Assembly (NCBI GenBank): GCA_022577435.1 | Contig: JAKOON010000016.1 | Coordinates: forward strand, 527,001 to 591,000 | Direction: 5' to 3' | Source of the DNA: Embiotoca jacksoni | Lineage: Eukaryota; Chordata; Actinopteri; Embiotocidae | Length of the DNA stretch: 64,000 bases | In this document: positions 24,311-36,779 of the stretch, in pieces | Layout: each line of letters opens with the position of its first letter | Position numbering within the stretch: position 1 is the stretch's first letter | Notes under the pieces: generated by a model | Told to the model about the DNA's origin: nothing | Seen by the model: the letters and a program-made list of their open reading frames with translations, nothing else | Databases searched by the model: none | Program-made: the position numbers and the translations under genes

Positions 24311-24903
24311 CCGCCTGTGAATACTATCTCTTCACTGTTTGTGTGTAATCGATCTTATCATAACAAATACGTGTATTTCACAGTTTTAAAACTTCTCTTT
24401 TAAATTGTGGAGCTTGTGAGGTTATACTTGACATTTACCGATACGTCAGATGATACTTGGTTTGAAATATTTGACCACTTCTCTATAATATTAAAATCTG
24501 AGCTCAATTATTTCTCACAAAAGAAATTTAACATGATGAGCACAGGTCTTGTATTCGACTACTGTTTCTGCATTCATGTTCTGTGCTTACCCTCCGTTTC
24601 ATTTGACCCCTGATTAATTATTTTTACTACTACGATGACCCAAGTTTCCCCAAAAAGGATCAATAGTTTCTTTAATGCATAACGCGTATAAAACAGTACG
24701 CGCTCAGACTGCTGCTTCACGTCAGCGTAACCTTTTTCTCTTCTGATGTTGTTGAGCTCATGTAAACTAATCATTCAGAATTACACGGCTGTTAATTGAG
24801 CACCGGCCCACCCGCTGCTCTGAGCACATTTTCCTTTGTAATTATTAAACAGCAGGTTAAAATCAATCAGTGTCTCTTCGCGTGTCGCGACAAAGATCCA
24901 GGA

Positions 24904-24930
24904 GACACACACACACACACACGCACACAC

Positions 24931-24998
<68 letters not shown>
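24904..24998 (+). repeat. (AC)n microsatellite
   Basis: About 95 bp of AC with two GCAC interruptions near the left end. Confidence 0.95.
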
Positions 24999-25000
<2 letters not shown>

Positions 25001-26884
25001 CAGCCAGTGAAAAAGGAATAAAACCAGAGTAGAGATGTGGAGCATGTCAAAGTCGATGTCATCAGGTTTTCATTAATTGGCAGTTTTATCATTTGGAGAA
25101 GTTGTAAAACAAGGTAACTATCACATTCCCTGATTTGATCAATTGTGGCACTTTTTTAATTACTGGTGGAGCTCGACTGGAGCGCGAGGCACTTATCGGA
25201 AGTTTGGCTTTGATTGATGAAGCGGCAAACACAGCAAATATGAGGAAATAAGGGCAACGCCGGATGCAGTGATGGGAATATCAAGAAAAAGGAAGTGTAA
25301 GTGTCTCATCTCAGGTATCACAGATCATTGGCTATGAAAATCCCAGCCAATCTGATCAAACTGACTCTGATAGTCTGCCAAGATAAATCATGTCAGTTTG
25401 AGATAGTCTTTTTGCATTCATGACTGTATTATGCAAATCTTTGTCACAGTGAAGGAATAGTGTGGGTTTTTTTACTCTACACCATCAATCCATGTGGATA
25501 TTAACTTACTGCAATTCAGTGTCACTTTAATCTGGTGCTGCGGAGCTATTCACAGCACACTACAGCACATTATATGCACTGTACCGAGTCACAGAGCAAT
25601 TTGTTATGGGAAAAGATAAATAAAGAATGTCACTGCCTCTGTATGAAACAGAGAAATACGCTTACCTTATTATACCCTCTTCATGAATTCATGCTCATGC
25701 ACAATTTTTCATGAGGACAGGAAGTGAAAATGCGAAGATTACAAATCACAGAAACAGACAAAAGAGCGCGTCGGAAAATTTGCAAGCGAATATTTTGCCT
25801 TGAAAATTACCTCAACCGCAGACAAAGAGTGGCCACACAGGGAAAATAGAGGACGGCTTTGATGTATGATGTGAGGATTTAACATTCGAAAAAAAGATGA
25901 CAAACAGCCCAGTGCTGACGGCAAGTCACTGAGGGGCATTTGCAATAAGAGGATGAGAGGAAAAACAGGAGCTCTCTGTCGTGGCAGCGGGCCTAATGCG
26001 CACGTTAAAATGGTCAATTATGCAGTGATCCAGACGAGCGAAAAGCTTCCAATACAATGTCACAAAGTCTGTGAACAAACATTATGAATGTATGCCTTTT
26101 TGGATGACTCTCAGCAGCCCGGTCACTGCTGTGCCTGCTCTAGTTTCCTAGGAACGGGGACCTCCTGCTTGGATGACCAATCTGTGAACTACAGACATTT
26201 GTGTAGACAAATTTTGCCAGCATATGGAGATACACTTTTTTTTAATTTTTTTTATTTCTCTAATGGTTTTTCTTCTGTAACTAATTCTTATAGTGAAGCG
26301 GGTTAAAGGCCAATTAAACCGTTTAAACCAGCATCTTTAGCCAAGGGCATTGGCAAGATCGGATACTGTTGTAGTAAGTTGTTCTTGCATTTTATGGATA
26401 CGGACCCGTCAGTAAAATACCTCAGGTCTCCTTTGGTCTTTTAGATGCAAACTTTTTGCACTTCTGTAACCAAACCTTGATACGACTAAACTGAAAGAAA
26501 AGAGTGCACGTAACTAATTTATCTGTTATAGTAATATGTCGGTTAACAATATACTGTAAGGGTTTGACACCTGCCCAGTTTCATCTCAGTTATAGGCACT
26601 TGCATTTCTTAAATTTACCTGTAATCCGGGAGATGAATATTGAAGCAGGAAAACAAAGTTATCGTTTTACTGTCGCTAGCTTTGAATGAGCGGCGTGTTT
26701 ATCCTCCGTGTTTCTCCCTCTTCTTTTTCGCCTTTGCCCGCCGGAATATCGATCGTTTCTGCAGGCGTCATCGCCAGGATTCATTTCACTGTTCAAATAA
26801 ATGTGCACCTCAGGTGTCTCATTTCTGTGTAAGTAAAGCTTCAGAAATTGAATGCTAAAATGTCAGCACTAGAATCAATCTATT

Positions 26885-27190
26885 TTAGTTTTTTCTGGGG
26901 ATGGCATCAGTCCACCACTTTGATCCCGGCTGAGATATTAGAGCAACTGTTGGAGAGATTGGAAGGAAATGTTGTACAGACATAAATGGTGCCCAAGGGA
27001 TGAATCCTACTGACTTTGGTGATCTCTTGACTTTTCCTTTAGTACCACCAGCAGGTCAAATGTCTAATCTGTGAAAAAAACATCTGCCAGATGGATTCAT
27101 GATCCAAATAGAAGGAATCCCAATGAGTTTGGGGATCCCCTGACTTTTCTTTTGAGTGAAATGCCATAAGATCTATTATATGGATTTTCA
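26885..27190 (+). repeat. Degenerate teleost interspersed repeat
   Basis: Contains CAGTCCACCACTTTGATCC, GTTGTACAGACATAAATGG, GGATGAATCCTACTGACTTT and the two CTGACTTTTC blocks (near 27028 and 27141), phrases I recognise from a repeat widespread in percomorph fish. The block repeats internally about every 115 bp. No ORF. Confidence 0.65.
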
Positions 27191-30100
27191 GGGCATTTTG
27201 GTACACACAATCATGTCCCCATAATAAATTGTAAAAACTTGTAATCCCTCGCCTCATTCAAAACTGCCTCACCCGGGAAATTGTACTGACTAAGCCTGGG
27301 AAAAATCTGGGGAAATTTCTGCCACATATATTACATGAGTCTGGAGAGACATGGATGTAAACGGCAACTTCCCTGGTGAACACACAACCAAGAGGTGGGA
27401 ATTCCAGTTCTGTTTGTTTATTGGTACAACAGTTGTTCAAACATCCTCACATTTCATAAATTGCTAAAGACTTGCAGCGCTGTGTGCTCTGAGGCAGTCA
27501 AGAGAGCTGAGCATATTTACACCTGTGAAAAAGGTTCCCCATTTCATTGTTGTGTTGTTACTCCTGTGAGTTTAGCAGGCACGTGTACTGTAGTTGTGTT
27601 ACAGTTCTCTTCAAACAGGGCCATGGGAAAAGGGAGAAAGGGGAGGAGAGACAAGGTTTTGGGTCATCTATTCTGGAGGAAGCAGGCTAAATCAGGGCAT
27701 GACGACTGTATGGTTAACCTACTTCAATTTATCTCCTTGTTTTGTGGTTTTCTGAAATTGGTTTTTCTACTTCTGTGAGCTCTTGATTTTTATCCTGTGT
27801 GTTCTGTGAATGATCCTGGAAAAGAGAAATGTGGGTTACTACTCAAATTAAAAATGTCCCTGGTGTTGAATGAAGTCCAAGGACTTAATGATAAATGGGT
27901 GAAAAACAGGGGCAGAAATAACCAGAGTTGTAGCACGCAAATGATCTATATAAGTGGTACTTATTATGCTACTATAATAAATCATGCTTTCCTGCCATTA
28001 GAGTAACCAAACATACCCTGGATAGACTTAGTTGCTATTTGGGTTGTTATTACGTGCTATTTTTGCTGTACAGGTTGATTGTAGTTATTCTAACTTTGCA
28101 CTCAAGTGTCAGACAAATCTATATCATTTTTTTAACAGGTATAATTCGACCACTGCAAGACATCAAACCTCTAAACTGTCTCCTGGCAGATCTATAAATG
28201 TGTTGCAGAAAGAGAGCACTCCTATTACTATTTGTTATTTCAGTACAGAAAAGGCTGTTTTTCACTATTAGCTGAGTCATTTTGTTGCCTGTCAAGCCAC
28301 TCAGTCACTTCTGCCTCTCATCGAGAAGCTGTTGTCACCGGGATAAAAAATGATTCACAGCAGGATAAAGTGGATTCAGATGTTTTATGAGTGCCTTTTT
28401 TGCTCTTGAGTGGGCAAAAAGAACACCAGAGAAATGTACACCACCTTCAATTAAAGGTGTAGTGGTAAGATTTATGGAAATATTTTTTTTTTCAGGCTGC
28501 ACGACAGAGAGAGGACAAAGCAGAGAAAAGTGGATCTCTACAGACTCATCTTAACTGTCCAAATGAAATTACTTCCCTTTTATCACATTGTGGAGCTGCT
28601 AAGATAAATTGCAAATATTTAAATTTTTAACCTTGTTTATTAAGTTTTTTTTTTCATAAATAAGCTGTACATTACAGTAAAAAATAACAGTCGCCCGCTG
28701 AATCTGACATTTGATTGGGAAGTACACCCGAAACTGTTTTCGGTGTGGATCAAGGTATAATGAAGTGTTTAAATGAAGGTAAATTGGTTGAGGTTGAATA
28801 TAATGGGTTAATCAAGACATTTACAGGGCAAGTATTAATACCACAATTGAAAAACAACAATAAATAATTGAAAATTTTGGAAATATGAACATAGAATGAG
28901 TGTGCCAGACTTCCTTGAGCTAATGGTATTGTTGTTACTTTGACTTTGTGCTGGTCCGTGATGCAAAAATCCACCTCAGCAGATTACACCAAAGGTCACG
29001 CTCGGTCTGTGGATAATTGGGATGGCCTTTGCAGAGATCCAGAGGGGGATGAAGAGGGTGTGGTAAAAGCGTGTGGGATTCAGTTTGATAGTGTTGCTGT
29101 ACCAGTCCGGCGCTGAGCCCAATGTGACATCAGATGGTTCCTCAAAGGATTTTTAAGGCAGCAGTGGAAAACAATTACCAACTCCGCCGTCAACAAGGAA
29201 CATCTAATCGCTTGAGTAGTTCACCTGCTGAACACCTGCTCTGTGCTACTCGTTCCGAAAAGAGAACCCACTGACAAGACAAACAACACTTAAACAAGAT
29301 TTAATAAAACCTTGTCAGTTGTGTTGCGTCACCATAGAAACAAGGCCAGCCTTTAGAAATCCCTATCTGTTGAATCTTAACGCAACGCCACACGTCCAAA
29401 GCAGCATCACAATGTTAAGAGGCACTCGATGAAATGCTTTTCTCTGCGCTTTGTAAATGAGATTTTTACAAAGGAATGAGCTACACGTCAAACACAGGAC
29501 CGAGGATTTTGTGTGGTACGGACATGGTATGTTTGCTGTGTGTAACTGTGAACAACCCTCAGCTTGACAGAGCAGGCGAGTCATCTATCTGTTGTAGGGT
29601 AGGTTAATGTACGGAACTTACAGAGGCAGAGAAGTCGGTAGTGAAGGAAGGACGGTTGCCTGAGGCTGCACAGCCGAGGGAGTAACCTTCGGCACAGAAA
29701 AAGAGAAACACAGCAGTGAAGACACCATTCAAACTCAAACTGACAGGCTGTTATAGAGCTTCGTCGAAGCTTTGAAATGGACTCCGTCTTGCTCTACTGG
29801 CGCAAGAGAAAGAGGAATTATTTAACACAAAAAAATGGAAGCGTTTAATGGATCTCTTGAAATGAAAATGGAACCTTTTAAAATGTAAATATTTTATTTA
29901 CAAATTTCCTTGCTGCAGGGTTATTTCTGAATAAAGGGTAAATGAGCACTACAACAATTGATTTAACTTCCAATGGCCTGTATCAGATTTTTTTTTTTTT
30001 TTTTGCCTTAATTTGAATGGTCGCAGAATAACATACACATTTATCATTTTACTTGCTTGTTCTGCAAACCGAAGACAACTAGTCCATTCACAAAGAAAAA

Positions 30101-31109
30101 TAAAACAATAGAAAATAAACTATTTAGATGGATGATATAATTGTTCCAATCATCGAACCCATTTCCACTTACATACATGAGGCGCAAGCAGAATCTTAAT
30201 GACTTGTGTTTACAGTGCAGCCCAGTACAGGACCAACAACAACAAGGACATCAATGCTAAACCAACAGTGTCAACAAAATCTGAACAACGTGAGACCTCA
30301 ATTAAAAAAAAAAATCAATTTACAAATTACATAATGTCTTTGCAAGGGCAGAATTCATTACTAAGCTGCTGTATTGAATTGAAAAAGACCGTGTAAAGAA
30401 AATTGTAAAGCTGTCCCTAATAAAGTGGCCCCGAGTACTCAAAGCCCCAACCCCATTTATTCTTCTACATTCCCACTATAAATCGTTTGTGACACCTCCA
30501 CCTCTCCTTTGCGTGTTCGTTGAACCGGAAGAAGACGAGGAACAAGAGGTGTGTATCGTTTTTTTTTGTTTTTTAAACCACTCAAACCTCATTGTACCTA
30601 CTTTAAAGATTATTTATGTCACACTTTTTTTCACTTGTACCTTTTTTTTTTTTTCATTTAGCATTGCTACTTAGTCATTTATCAATGCTAAAGCTGCTAG
30701 CTTAAAGTCCAAACAAATCAAGCCAGCATGAACTCCTGTTCGGCCTTTGTTTCATTCATATTAATTTCATGTCTTATCATAAAGCAGAATTTTGCTGAGG
30801 CGAAGTCTTGGTTGCGAGATGACTACTATTGCACGAATCTGTTTTCAGTTTTTGGACTTTTCTCTTTTTGGTGAGCTATTGGCTCATTTGAATATTTATT
30901 GAAATCAAACAATGCAAGAAGTTTGGAGGGGGAAAAAAAAAAATCCCTCTTTGATGGAGCAATTACAAACATCTGAAATGTGTCCACAGCTACATATTGC
31001 TTTTCTTTGTCAAAGACTAAAAAGTTGGAAAACACCAATTTCATCTTTAACAATGTGTTGTATTACGAATTTATATTAATCCATTAAGGCAGTTAATCTG
31101 AAAACTAAC

Positions 31110-31264
31110 CAAAACTCAGTTTTAGTAGAGTAGAAAGTACATAATTTGCCTGTTAAATTTAGTTGAGTGGAAGTATAAAGTCAAATGGAACTATTCAAGT
31201 ACTTCAAAATAGTACTTGACCACAGTACTTTAATAAAATGTACTTGCTTACTTTCCACCACTGC
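31110..31264 (+). repeat. Teleost MITE-like repeat ending TTTCCACCACTG
   Basis: GAGTGGAAGTATAAAGTCAA, ATTCAAGTACTTCAAAATAG, CAGTACTTTAATAAAATGTA and the terminal TTTCCACCACTG belong to a very common fish repeat, whose copies begin or end with the CAGTGGTGGAAA word. Confidence 0.65.
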
Positions 31265-31744
31265 ATAAAGCATTTTAGACAAGTGGCCAAATGTTCTGAA
31301 ATGAGACATGAACCACTATTCCCTTGTGAGACCAAATATTAGAAGCCAGAATTTAAACTGCAAGCTTAACCCCCGTTGTACAGATCTGACAGCAGAGACG
31401 CGTCTTCCGTCTCATCCACCCCCAAAAGTGACATGTACCGTGACTCAGCTCTCACTCATCTGCAGCTCGTTGTTCACATTTAATGGTTGCCAACATGTTC
31501 AGCAAATGTCAACCAATACGCGCGGCCGAAGGCAAGCACAACAATCGAGGCTTTAGGAGAACAGCCGTTTGAGTGTGCCAACAATGAGATGCTCGGTCCA
31601 TTGCAAATACATGAGACTGAACAGAACAAGCAGATCTTGGTACTGGAGACGAGATGCTTCTCGAGCAGCTGCTACTGATGGGCGACCTCCAACGGCGCAC
31701 TTCAACACAATTGAAGTACCACTGGGCTTTGAAATGCAACTCAT

Positions 31745-31750
31745 TTTATT
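31745..31750 (-). terminator. Candidate poly(A) signal of the zinc-finger gene
   Basis: TTTATT on the plus strand is AATAAA on the minus strand, about 270 nt beyond the stop codon at 32020. Confidence 0.4.
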
Positions 31751-32019
31751 GGGTCAACAATGTCATGTAACAAAATAAACACTTCAGTCAAGACTTGTTA
31801 TTTTCAGAGAATTAAGTAGTAAGTGTTTGAAATGCTCAAAAGCTTGACATCCAAAATCAAATGTGTCAAGTCGGGTTCAAATAACGAATTGAATATATTA
31901 ATCTACATCAGCTACATTATAAAACCTCAACAAAAGAGACCCATATTTTCAATTCCTTAAACGTTAAAGAAAAATTGTCCGATGGTGAAAATGCACAGCA
32001 GATGTGGATGCATTTTCAT

Positions 32020-34381
32020 TTAACCTTTCACTGGCGCGACTTCAGGCTTGTCCACAGTAGGAGGCCGTTTGATGCTGAACAAGCTGCGCAGGTTGACTTC
32101 CGGGTCGACGTAGTGAGGGATCTTGCGTTCGTTGAAGAGGCCTGCGAGGTTGGTTTCTACTTTGGCACGTCTGGCGATTCGCATGCGCAGGGTAAAGAGC
32201 CGACGCAGGTTCTCCTCCACAAAGGGCAGATGGTGTCCATTCAAACGCTTCTGCCAGGATTTCTTGGGCCGCTGATGCTTCTGTTGGATTAGAAAAACAA
32301 ACAAAAAGACGTTTCGATATGCTCGGATGTTAGATGATTGAAACTCCAGTTTTTACCTTCTCTTTTTCAGTAGTGTCAATAATCTCCAGGCCAGATTTGT
32401 TTGCGCTGCTTTAGTCCACATGTGGACTGATGTCAGAACTTACCTTCAGACGGGTGGTACTTGGGTCATGGCGAAGCAAGTGTCTATTCATACTCTCCTG
32501 GAAAAAAAGTAAACGTAGTCAACACAAGCTAAACAATGAATAGTTAAACATTCAGAAATGGTTGAGTCATTCTTAACATTGAATGAGTCATTTTAACCTT
32601 TCATTTGGAACCTTCCTGACAACCAGATTTTTACTGTGTTACCCACCCGCATTGCAAAGACTCGTGGGCAGTCGGGGAAGGAGCATTTGAATTTGAAGAG
32701 CTCAAGGTGCACTTTGCGAATGTGATGCTGCAGGTTGAAGGTTGTAGAAAAGTAGGCCTGGCAGTTGTCTCTGGGGCAGACCAGCACCGGCCTGCGCGAA
32801 GCATGGATCCGTTTGTGCCTCCGCAGAGAGTCTACTTTCCTGAACTCCGTCTTACACTCTTGGCATGTGAATATCACTGGAATACAAAAATTTAAAAAAA
32901 AAAAAAAAAAAGATTAACCAGCCGTCCTTCGCCACCGAGCACCGACTAACAAAGAAAACAAACATATCCAGCAACATACATTTGGGGTGGATTTCAGCGC
33001 AACATATTTACCGGGGTGTTTGGCCATGTGCTTCTGAAGATTGCTCCAGGTGTTTTCCGTCACCTGGCAGTTGACTCGAGGGCAGGGGTAACCTGCAGAG
33101 ACCAAAGATCAGGAAGTAAAGAACCCCGTTTGGCTCCCTCTGAGGAACTATAAAACATGTACATCCCTTGTCCTCAAAGGACTGCGTTAGTTGCAAAAAA
33201 AGGCTACATGCAAATGCAGTCACGACTCCCTTTTAATGAAGAAATTTTACCGGGATGGAAGATGAAAGGACCCCTAGTAAGATGGAAATAGACCAACCTG
33301 CGTGCTTCTTCTCATGGGCTTTGCGGGCAATATGGGAGTCGAACATGGCAGCACATCCGTCCTTCGAACACCTAAGTACCCCACGGGGGACAGGCGGAGG
33401 TAAAAATAAATTTAACTAAGTCACTATGGCCACACCTACTCATTTTCATGCTCCTAAAGCCTGTACTGCAGGCAGCAGGGGCTGATTAATTAAAATGGCA
33501 AGTGCATAATCTTCAATACAGTTAGACTCATCTGCACAGACCTCAGCAAGTCATTAATTCGGAAGACAAAGCTACGGTGTCAAGGAAAATCTGTGCCGTG
33601 TTTTCTGAGAGTAAAAAAAAAAGACATACTTGAATTTCACAGGGACTTTGTGTTCTTGTACATGAAGCTTGAACAATCTGCGCTTTTTGAAGGTCAAGGA
33701 GCAGTTGGGCTGCATACACTAGAGGAACGAAAGAAAATGACAAAAGGCTGGAAAAATGGTTATTTATCCATATCAAGAGCAGCTGATGGTGGTGCTTGAA
33801 ATGTGTTATTTTGGCGCCACCTGGTGGGTAAATGTGCGCATCCGGGCAAACCTTGAAGTACTTGTTCTTGTCTCCGTGGACGCAGAGCACGTGCCTCTTC
33901 AGTCTGGCTGCGTTGAAGAAAGTCTTCGTGCAGCTCACAAACTTGCATCTGCACAAATCACAAGTTCCCATGAGAACGCGGCAGCAGAGGAAGGAGGACA
34001 CTAACGGGACTCTCACCTACTTGAACTGCTTCACCCCTTTGTGCTGAAGCGTGTGACGGCTCAGGTGGGACTTTCTCCTGAAACGACGACCACAGCCTGC
34101 AACTGTGCACTGACACGGGCTCTGTGGACATGTTTCACATCTTCATCTTTTTTTTTTTTAAAGCAGGACATTTTATATCTGGTTATAACCGAGCAGTATC
34201 TCGGAAGTAGTCGTGGAAAGGTGTTAAATCTTGTTCTTACCGTCCCGGTGTGCACCGTCTCATGCTCCTGAAGTTTCCATTGCCTGTTGAAAGTGGCTGC
34301 GCATACTGCGTGGGTGCAGTTGAACAGCTGCGGGAGCAGCGGCGGACCGCCGTCCGGTTTCCCGTCGCTCACGCTATTCAT
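32020..34381 (-). CDS. Nine C2H2-finger protein of the TFIIIA / P43 5S RNA-binding family
   Basis: Exons, in minus-strand order: 34381-34241, 34121-34021, 33948-33852, 33718-33630, 33371-33298, 33092-33012, 32876-32647, 32497-32444, 32280-32020. The product is 375 residues, close to the roughly 365 known for TFIIIA and P43. Nine C2H2 fingers follow in TFIIIA order, starting with C-x4-C at residues 22/27 and H40/H44. Finger 6 keeps the Thr-Trp pair (ENTWSNL). Finger 7 is the short C-x2-C type (CQECKTEF) and finger 8 is CPRDNC..YF. TFIIIA binds the 5S rRNA gene and 5S RNA; P43 binds 5S RNA in the oocyte 42S storage particle. After finger 9 the protein has RPKKSWQKRLNGHHLP plus a basic tail instead of the usual TFIIIA ending, which favours a diverged paralogue such as P43 over canonical gtf3a. 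The family call is firm; the choice between P43-like and gtf3a-like is not. Confidence 0.85.
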
Positions 34382-34442
34382 TTTCCTCCAATATCTGAAC
34401 GCCTCAGATGTAATGGAGAGGCCGCCGCTTTTGTCCGCCCGT

Positions 34443-34449
34443 CTTATAG
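34443..34449 (-). promoter_or_regulatory. TATA-like box of the zinc-finger gene
   Basis: On the minus strand GGCTATAAGACG lies about 62-68 nt upstream of the ATG at 34381, leaving room for a short 5'UTR. A TGACTCA (AP-1 type) word sits further upstream at 34489-34495. A TATA-like core suits a tissue-restricted gene better than a housekeeping one; this is inference. Confidence 0.4.
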
Positions 34450-35791
34450 CCTCTTGAAAGCACTTAACTTTTAATTGGCAGCAGGCGGTGACTCAGACTT
34501 TGAGATGCTCAAAAAGCCAAGCTGAAACTAATTAACCTGACCCCCCCCCCCCCCTTCCCTCCCCTCCCGTCAGGACCAGCTGTGCGCAAACAATCGGAAA
34601 ACACGGGCAAATCAACACATGAACTCAAAGCCATACTGTTGCTGCCTATCATTGTTATTTGCCTTTCTTTTTTTTTTTCTGCAATGATACTGTGAAGTAG
34701 GATAGAGCTATAAACTAAAACTCTTCCAGAGAATACGATTATCCTCACAGCCCTTTCTAATGCACCACTCTTGGAAATATTCCTCCAAGGTTACATTAGT
34801 GACCTGAAGACTAAACATTGGGAATCTGTTCCTAAAAGATGTGTCAGTGCACTTGTCCAGGAGAAGACTTCCCTGTGCTTGAGATTTGTCCTGACTGTGT
34901 GATACAGCCATGTGCCCAGCAGAGGGCAGTGTCTCTACATCACACAAGGCTCTGCTGGTCTGATTTACGCACAGGACGTGGCTTTTACATTTGTTTAAAA
35001 TGCAAAATATAAATATATATAAGTTACACCGTGTCTCTGTTGAATTTTAAAATATGGGAATCAATAGGAAAATGGTTGATTCTGTCCTCATGCATGGGGT
35101 TTCCTCTTCAGAAGGAGGGGGACGTGAGGAGTTTTTTTTGAGGCCCCTGATGCTGCCCTGGTCCAACCCCCTTCTCTTCCCAAACGTCTCTATCTCCCGT
35201 CTTGTGCGAGTCTCAAAGTGGGGTGGATGAAATATTCAGAGTGAGCTGTCAGTTCACAGTGTGCCTCCATTAGTGGGATGTGTGGCAGGCTGCAGCAACA
35301 CAGAGCACTGCAGGTCTCCCGTTCCAATATCAGATTGATCTCAATTTACGGTTTCCAATTAGGTGACGATCGATTGTGTGAGTGTCCTTTTCACATACAC
35401 AGTTAAACTCGCGCACCATGTCATGTTTCTCTATAAGATAATCTGATCACGTTTTACAGTATTTTTTTCCAGCTTGTAACATCTTTCTTGGGTTATTTAT
35501 AGTGCACTTCTGGTTGTTTGAGTCAATATGGGCAGATGTTTTTCATTTCACATAAGTACAGTCATGTGTTTATGTAACTTGCTGTTCGTTGTGCCTAAAA
35601 ACTGCTTTATCAGAAGTTTAAACCACTACACTGACTCCACATTTCTCAATTCCCTGAAAGAGAGTAGCACAAGCTGCCGCCAACCTGTGTGTTGTATTTG
35701 CTACTTTTGCTCCATTTTTTTTTCTAGTAAATCCTTAAAAAAGAGGGAAACATTTGGATATCAATCCAACATCAAACACAGCTTGTTTCTT

Positions 35792-35830
<39 letters not shown>

Positions 35831-36189
35831 CTCGTAACAGAATTCTTAATTCAAGTTCGTTTTTACGGCATTTGGCCTATTTTGTATTTCGCAGCAGAAA
35901 AAGAAGGGAACTTGTTTGCCAAGTGTAACAGCAAATTGCGAGTCAAAACTAGGTTGTGTTTCTCGGTTACCACAGAAACAAAGTGGTGACCATTATGACG
36001 ATAAGGCCTGCGCTGTGTTTGTCAGGGCGTTCAGCTGTAATGCCTCCCCTCGTGCGGGACACTCCTTCTATCCTCTGCAGACCCGTAGTCTTCACGTCAC
36101 TTGCCATTTCCGAGATGCTGCGCCATTCACAGCCTTACTTTGAGAAAATTAATGAGCTGCTCATCCCTAATTCCTCTTTATTGGCTTTT

Positions 36190-36779
36190 TTTCCTCACGG
36201 CCGTGCGCTTCGGCGGCCGGGGCTGTCGCATCCTCTCACTGCGCAGAGCTGCATGGCAACGGGAGGAGGAGGAGGAGGAGGCTGCTCGGGATGAGGGAGG
36301 GTCCCACGGTCCCACGTGCCCTCCTCACCGCAGACCCAACGCGTTACTCCTCGCTTTCCCAGCCCTTCGTTTCCGCATACCGCAGATCCGCTTATACACA
36401 CATACAAGCTCGCCCGTACGCACCCGCGCAGCCTCGCGGAGCAATGCGTCCGCGGTGCGCACTCTCCCGTTCCTCACTATTTCCTCACTAATCAATCTCT
36501 CGGCCTGTATCGATCATCTCCGTCACAGGCCTATGATTCATTTTTTTTTTTCATTATTCTGATATGCAAATCACAATTTTCCGTAGCAGTGTTGGCCGGC
36601 GCTAGAGAGAGGGAGAGATGAGAGGACGCGCATCATCAGATGTTTAGCACATTTACTTTGGATCTTCGCCATCATTTCTGCGGTGCGTTTTTTGGGGTCT
36701 TTTTCCTCCCCTCCGTCCGCCGGGTTCGTGACATTTTTGCGGCTCTCGATGCTGTAATCCGGGGGAATATGTGAAGATC
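36190..36779 (+). promoter_or_regulatory. adam11: Probable adam11 promoter and 5' leader
   Basis: CpG-rich sequence directly upstream of the adam11 start codon, with a CCAAT-type word in reverse (ATTGG near 36180), GGAGGAGG repeats, and ATGGCAAC at 36253-36260, half of an RFX X-box. The transcription start cannot be placed. If transcription begins upstream of 36,600, the leader contains at least two upstream ORFs (36618-36647 and 36640-36774). Confidence 0.4.
36640..36774 (+). CDS. Upstream ORF of adam11 (44 codons) ending in ATG-TGA
   Basis: An ATG opens 44 codons and the stop TGA lies 5 nt before the adam11 ATG. Its last sense codon is itself an ATG (36769-36771), so a minimal ATG-TGA start-stop also exists in a strong context (A at -3). 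It is likely a regulatory uORF if it falls inside the transcript; the peptide resembles nothing I know. Confidence 0.35.
   Translation: MFSTFTLDLRHHFCGAFFGVFFLPSVRRVRDIFAALDAVIRGNM

Larger units (their letters stand above)
13756..32019. other. Gene-poor stretch between stac2 and the zinc-finger gene
   Basis: After the stac2 3'UTR I find no exon chain that resembles a known protein until the minus-strand zinc-finger gene. ORFs here are short, and several are dinucleotide-repeat or polypyrimidine translations. The stretch holds microsatellites, a 66-bp tandem duplication (18311-18442), repeat copies (24240-24310, 26885-27190, 31110-31264), a possible orphan first exon (15265-15355) and a possible regulatory island (23230-23430). 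Convergent 3'UTRs occupy its two ends. Confidence 0.6.
34382..36779. other. Divergent intergenic region between the zinc-finger gene and adam11
   Basis: About 2.4 kb shared by two head-to-head genes. It holds a G/C homopolymer stretch near 34542, a long T run (35793-35828), and from about 36030 to 36780 a CpG-richer segment leading into adam11. I see no additional coding exon here. Confidence 0.6.

Noticed and set aside
27395..27778. 127-residue plus-strand ORF
   Set aside because: No recognisable domain, no splice context and ordinary composition; the length is plausible by chance in 64 kb.
34018..34020. In-frame TAG at the end of zinc-finger exon 2, suggesting a pseudogene
   Set aside because: Using the donor GTAGGT four bases upstream removes the stop and restores the finger consensus and the phase through all later exons.
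35528..35989. 153-residue ORF with a poly-Phe run
   Set aside because: It is carried by a long T homopolymer and shows no family resemblance.
36101..36562. 153-residue ORF upstream of adam11
   Set aside because: It lies in CpG-rich promoter sequence, overlaps other open frames and shows no protein-like motif.
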